Source: Methylovulum sp. (GTDB lineage: Bacteria > Pseudomonadota > Gammaproteobacteria > Methylococcales > Methylomonadaceae). Taken from it: 8,993 nt of DNA. Below the pieces are notes generated by a model. The model worked only from the letters and a program-made list of their open reading frames with translations, was not told the origin of the DNA and ran no database searches. The translations under genes and the position numbers were made by a program. Where the stretch lies: NCBI GenBank assembly GCA_028713595.1, contig JAQTNZ010000067.1, forward strand, positions 1 to 8,993. Reading direction: 5' to 3'. Below are positions 6,621 through 8,993 of the stretch, in pieces. Every line of letters starts with the position of its first letter. The stretch's first letter is position 1.

Positions 6621-6648
6621 GTCGCCGTTATTATCACAAGGATTATGT

Positions 6649-7041
6649 ATGCACACCCCAAGAACCGTCCTGGCGTTACTGGCTTTTGCCCTCAGTGTCT
6701 GCACTGTTGCCCCAGCTTTTGCAGGGCCGCCCGCACTGATGACCTCCAGCTTTATGCGCAATGAACTTAGCTTTGAGGGTTGCCAACAAAAAAGCCGGGA
6801 GATTATGGATAAAATGAACTTGGAAATCGAAGACCACGGTAATGGCTCGATAGGGGGGTATGGTGAGCAAAGCGTCGCGCTGGTCAATTGCCATCATATT
6901 AACCAAGTCACCTACGTCCAGATCGCCGTTGCCAGCCAAAAACCAGAATCCGCCGAACTGATTATGAACTATATCGTCAACTATTTGAAGACCGGCAGCC
7001 CCAGCGCGGACAATAGGCCGATAGATGCGCCCAGCAAATGA
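6649..7041 (+). CDS. Small exported (periplasmic) protein of unknown function
   Basis: A 130-aa protein. Residues 1-25 form a typical Sec signal peptide: a short basic n-region, a hydrophobic LALLAFALSVCTVA core and an AFA cleavage site before G26. The mature part of about 105 aa is soluble, with two cysteines (C45, C81) that could form a disulfide in the periplasm. A central Gly-rich turn (NGSIGGYGEQS) separates a helix (CQQKSREIMDKMN) from a strand and helix (VTYVQIAVASQKPESAELIM). I do not recognise the family with confidence; DUF6180 is a weak recollection only. I chose ATG 6649 over the upstream GTG 6586 because AAGGA at 6638-6642 is spaced six bases from it and it gives a clean signal peptide. 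The lipoprotein gene follows 91 bp downstream, so the two may be co-transcribed. Confidence 0.85.
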   Translation: MHTPRTVLALLAFALSVCTVAPAFAGPPALMTSSFMRNELSFEGCQQKSREIMDKMNLEIEDHGNGSIGGYGEQSVALVNCHHINQVTYVQIAVASQKPESAELIMNYIVNYLKTGSPSADNRPIDAPSK

Positions 7042-7132
7042 GGGCAGACGGCAAAAAATGCGTTGGTGGACAGATTGTCGTTAGTGAATAGCCATTGCCG
7101 CCTAAAACAACAATAATAAGTAGAGATTGGCT

Positions 7133-8242
7133 ATGAAACAGCGTCTATTATCCCTTATCGCGGTGCTTTTGACCGCTTGCGCCCCCGAACCGACCAAAAA
7201 AGTCAGCAACATCCCACCGCTTACCTCGGTTGCAGGCAAAATCATGCCGGGTATGGGCGTGCCGGAGGTGAACAAAACCCTATCAGGGCACCAACCCGCC
7301 CACCAGTACACTGACCAAGGCCATGCCATTTGGGAGATCACCGAACGTAACGGCAACCCCCAAAATAACTCGCTGGTCGCCGATAGTTTGACGGTGGTGT
7401 TTGACCAGCAAGGCCTGGTCAAAGATTCATCGGCAACCTCCTGTTTTTTACCCGATGTGGAACCGCCATTAGGCAACACCCCTGCCACCCGTTGTTACCA
7501 ACAGCGGTTGTTTCCTTTCACTAAACAACAGACTTACGATGCCATTAAGCGGCTACTGGTCATTTCCAATTACCAGATCGACCATTCCGATGCCGCTTCC
7601 GAAATCATTTCGGCCACTGGCCTACATGAAGCGGAAGGCAACAAAAACAAGATGATGTTCATCAAATTGTCGATTATTTTTTCCGCCCAAGGCGATTTCA
7701 CCCATGTGGTGATGTCGGCGACCTTTAGCCTATCGGAAAAACAATCCACTTGGGTGCAAGCCGGATTGGCCGGCGTTTCCATTCCCGTACCGTTGCCGTT
7801 TCAAAAAACGGAAGAATGGATAGACAGCGGCATCGTCACCCCTAGGTTTTATCTCAATTTTTATGATGCCCTAGCCAAGTTGATCGCCAGCGAATACTTG
7901 CGTTACCAGCCTCTTAGCGTTGCCGCCTCGCCAATCCCACGCCCCTATTTTGGCGCACCGCCCGCAGTGTCTTTCCAGCCACCAGAACCAAACACTCCCC
8001 GCCTAGGCGTTACCCCACCCGCCAATACTAGCAACCTGCCCATCGATAGCGCCCAATCGCAAAGCTTGGACGACAACCTGCCTATCGACAGCACCCAGCC
8101 ACGCAAGCACCGTGAAGAGATAAGTCTGGACAATCCGGTGGAGCCTTCCAGTCAGGATAGCTTGGCCGAGTTGGGTGACAAGCCAATAGACAGTGATGGT
8201 GACAGTGGCAAGAAGCGTAAACGCCCTAAAAAACGATGGTAA
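7133..8242 (+). CDS. Lipoprotein with BamE/SmpA-like N-terminal region and basic repetitive tail
   Basis: A 369-aa protein. Residues 1-16 are a lipoprotein signal ending in the lipobox LTAC, with Cys16 the lipidated residue. A, P and E follow it rather than Asp, so the outer membrane is the expected location. Residues about 34-100 have the order seen in SmpA/OmlA/BamE domains (IMPGMGVPEVNKTL, then LTVVFDQQGLV), a weak match. Residues about 120-258 form a second mixed domain (FTKQQTYDAIKRLLVISNYQID, later TPRFYLNFYDALAKL), BamC-like only in general form. C104 and C121 could pair. From 260 on the chain is Pro-rich and disordered-looking, with 14-residue near-repeats NLPIDSAQ (301) and NLPIDSTQ (315), a third KPIDSDGD (350), and a basic end KKRKRPKKRW. 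The ATG is preferred to a TTG two codons upstream because it starts the signal; the Shine-Dalgarno is weak (TAGAGA). Confidence 0.85.
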   Translation: MKQRLLSLIAVLLTACAPEPTKKVSNIPPLTSVAGKIMPGMGVPEVNKTLSGHQPAHQYTDQGHAIWEITERNGNPQNNSLVADSLTVVFDQQGLVKDSSATSCFLPDVEPPLGNTPATRCYQQRLFPFTKQQTYDAIKRLLVISNYQIDHSDAASEIISATGLHEAEGNKNKMMFIKLSIIFSAQGDFTHVVMSATFSLSEKQSTWVQAGLAGVSIPVPLPFQKTEEWIDSGIVTPRFYLNFYDALAKLIASEYLRYQPLSVAASPIPRPYFGAPPAVSFQPPEPNTPRLGVTPPANTSNLPIDSAQSQSLDDNLPIDSTQPRKHREEISLDNPVEPSSQDSLAELGDKPIDSDGDSGKKRKRPKKRW

Positions 8243-8285
8243 GGAATGGGTAGGAAATAACTCAGGCAAACGCTAAAGGGTGCGG

Positions 8286-8333
8286 GGAGCTTAGGTCTCT
8301 TGCCCGCAAGGGCGGGCAAGAGACCTAAGCTCC
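8286..8333. repeat. Perfect long palindrome (22-bp arms, 4-nt loop)
   Basis: The arm from 8286 to 8307 (starting GGAGCTTAGGTCTC) is the exact reverse complement of 8312-8333, with only AAGG between. It lies 43 bp past the lipoprotein stop. No T run follows on either strand, so it is not a canonical intrinsic terminator, although it could still stop or stabilise transcripts. Perfect pairing and the intergenic site suggest a REP-like or miniature mobile palindrome that may recur across the genome. Confidence 0.8.
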
Positions 8334-8608
8334 AAATAAGAAACCGCCTCACGATAATGATTATGCCGAGATTATTTTATGCACGTTCCTAAGGGGGGAA
8401 ACGGCCAGCTTGTCTGGATGCCAAGCCCGGCATCTCACTAACGTTTACAAATGCACAAACGATTGCGTAACATAGGATGGTTATTTTGAATCTGCGAGCC
8501 AATGCTTGAGCCACGCCCCGATAATAGCGGCGAATCAGGGCGTTTCTGTCCGATGGCGAGCATAGGAGGCAACGATGTGGCAGTGCCTATTTTTGTTTGC
8601 CAAAGGCT
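8334..8608. other. Gene-free intergenic region with small hairpins
   Basis: I find no convincing reading frame here. Two small hairpins are visible: GATGCC (8417-8422) with GGCATC (8429-8434), and ACGCCCCGAT (8513-8522) with ATCAGGGCGT (8534-8543), the latter with one mismatch and an 11-nt loop. The latter could lie at the end of either flanking transcript, but has no convincing T run. Confidence 0.45.
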
Positions 8609-8993
8609 TTAAGCATTCGGCAAATAGTCAGGCAAATGTGTGCGGATTTCTTCCACGCTGTGCGAGGCCAAATTTTTTGCCAGTTCAAAAGTGACTTGTT
8701 TCTTTACGGATTCGGGCAGGCAGTGGCGTAATAAGCCCAGCAACGAGGGTTCGGCAATAATCAGCAATTGCCCGAACTGATTATCGTTGTGGGCCGTTTC
8801 CAACAGCTTGGCGATGGCGTGGGCGAATAGGTCGGATTCATGGTGTTTCGGGTCGGTGGCTTGTTCAAAAGCGTGTCCGCCGCCATCGGCGCTTTTGATT
8901 CTGCCGGGCAGGTCGGAGGTGATTTCACGGTCATGCAAACGGCCTTCGGTATGGCCTATGCCTTCGAGTTCGACCAACGCGGATGATGGCGTT
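8609..8993 (-). CDS. Host-attachment family protein, C-terminal part (cut by window edge)
   Basis: The frame stays open to the right edge, with in-frame codons TPSSA preceding the LVELEG segment, so the true start lies outside the window. A TTG at 8975-8977 is not a real start. The visible 127 or so residues match the family of proteins described as required for attachment to host cells (PF10116). The landmarks are LEGIGHTEGRLHDREITSD, then GRIKSADGGGHAFEQATDPKHHESDLFAHAIAKLLE split over about 25-60, LLIIAEPSLLGLLR, and an EIRTHLPDYL end. The family was named from an Agrobacterium attachment phenotype, but the proteins are soluble and small and occur in many free-living bacteria, so the name says little about function here. 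The missing N-terminus normally carries a short strand followed by an ARIF-type motif. Confidence 0.88.
   Translation of the reverse strand, partial: TPSSALVELEGIGHTEGRLHDREITSDLPGRIKSADGGGHAFEQATDPKHHESDLFAHAIAKLLETAHNDNQFGQLLIIAEPSLLGLLRHCLPESVKKQVTFELAKNLASHSVEEIRTHLPDYLPNA

Larger units (their letters stand above)
6460..6648. other. Divergent intergenic region
   Basis: This spacer separates the minus-strand membrane-protein gene from the plus-strand exported-protein gene. On the plus strand it holds a TATAAT hexamer at 6572-6577, a terminator-like hairpin at 6597-6620 and the ribosome binding site at 6638-6642. A GTG at 6586 opens the same frame as the gene but lacks a ribosome binding site. 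I see no separate gene. Confidence 0.5.

Noticed and set aside
6586..6648. A GTG start 63 bp upstream of the exported-protein ATG in the same frame.
   Set aside because: It has no ribosome binding site, would cover the terminator-like hairpin, and would bury the signal peptide.
1..8993. Search by eye for CRISPR arrays, tRNA or rRNA genes, and transposase genes.
   Set aside because: No regularly spaced repeats, no tRNA-like cloverleaf with a TTCGA-type arm in context, and no transposase or integrase motifs were found.

Overview
The window looks like chromosomal DNA of a gammaproteobacterium. PmbA/TldE reads much like the Escherichia coli protein, and a YecA-type (UPF0149) SEC-C protein and a host-attachment-family protein are also present. 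Several intergenic palindromes are of the kind common in Methylococcales-like genomes, but placement below class is a guess. Most genes have mixed-GC, housekeeping-like codon use. The exception is a block from about 1480 to 3690, which is strikingly AT-rich and looks horizontally acquired.

Layout: (1) 43-1417, minus strand: a UPF0149/SEC-C protein and an unrecognised 180-aa protein, with a possible terminator between them. (2) 1480-3690, AT-rich block: a 213-aa protein of unknown function coupled by an ATGA overlap to an XRE-HTH/ImmA-IrrE zinc peptidase fusion. A palindromic candidate operator lies upstream and a hairpin downstream. (3) 3629-4542: a Uma2-family nuclease gene bracketed by two same-orientation copies of the 3' end of pmbA. 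The copy at 4466-4542 belongs to the local pmbA; the one at 3629-3695 is a diverged, truncated remnant. (4) 4397-5797, minus strand: pmbA (tldE), broken by one extra base in a homopolymer, with an intrinsic terminator. (5) 6061-6459, minus strand: a small membrane protein built from an ungapped internal duplication. (6) 6541-8242, plus strand: an exported small protein with a terminator-like hairpin in its leader, then a lipoprotein with a BamE/SmpA-like N-terminal region and a repetitive, basic C-terminal tail. (7) 8243-8608: no gene, but it opens with a perfect 22-bp-arm palindrome. (8) 8609-8993, minus strand: the C-terminal part of a host-attachment-family protein that runs off the right edge.

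The most system-like content is the two-gene HTH-ImmA module. Its layout (an unknown protein translationally coupled to a DNA-binding zinc peptidase, in foreign-looking DNA) resembles peptidase-regulated stress, toxin-antitoxin or defence modules. The pmbA tail at the right edge of this AT-rich block suggests a recombination or integration junction at the pmbA 3' end. Functional roles beyond recognised domains are inference.
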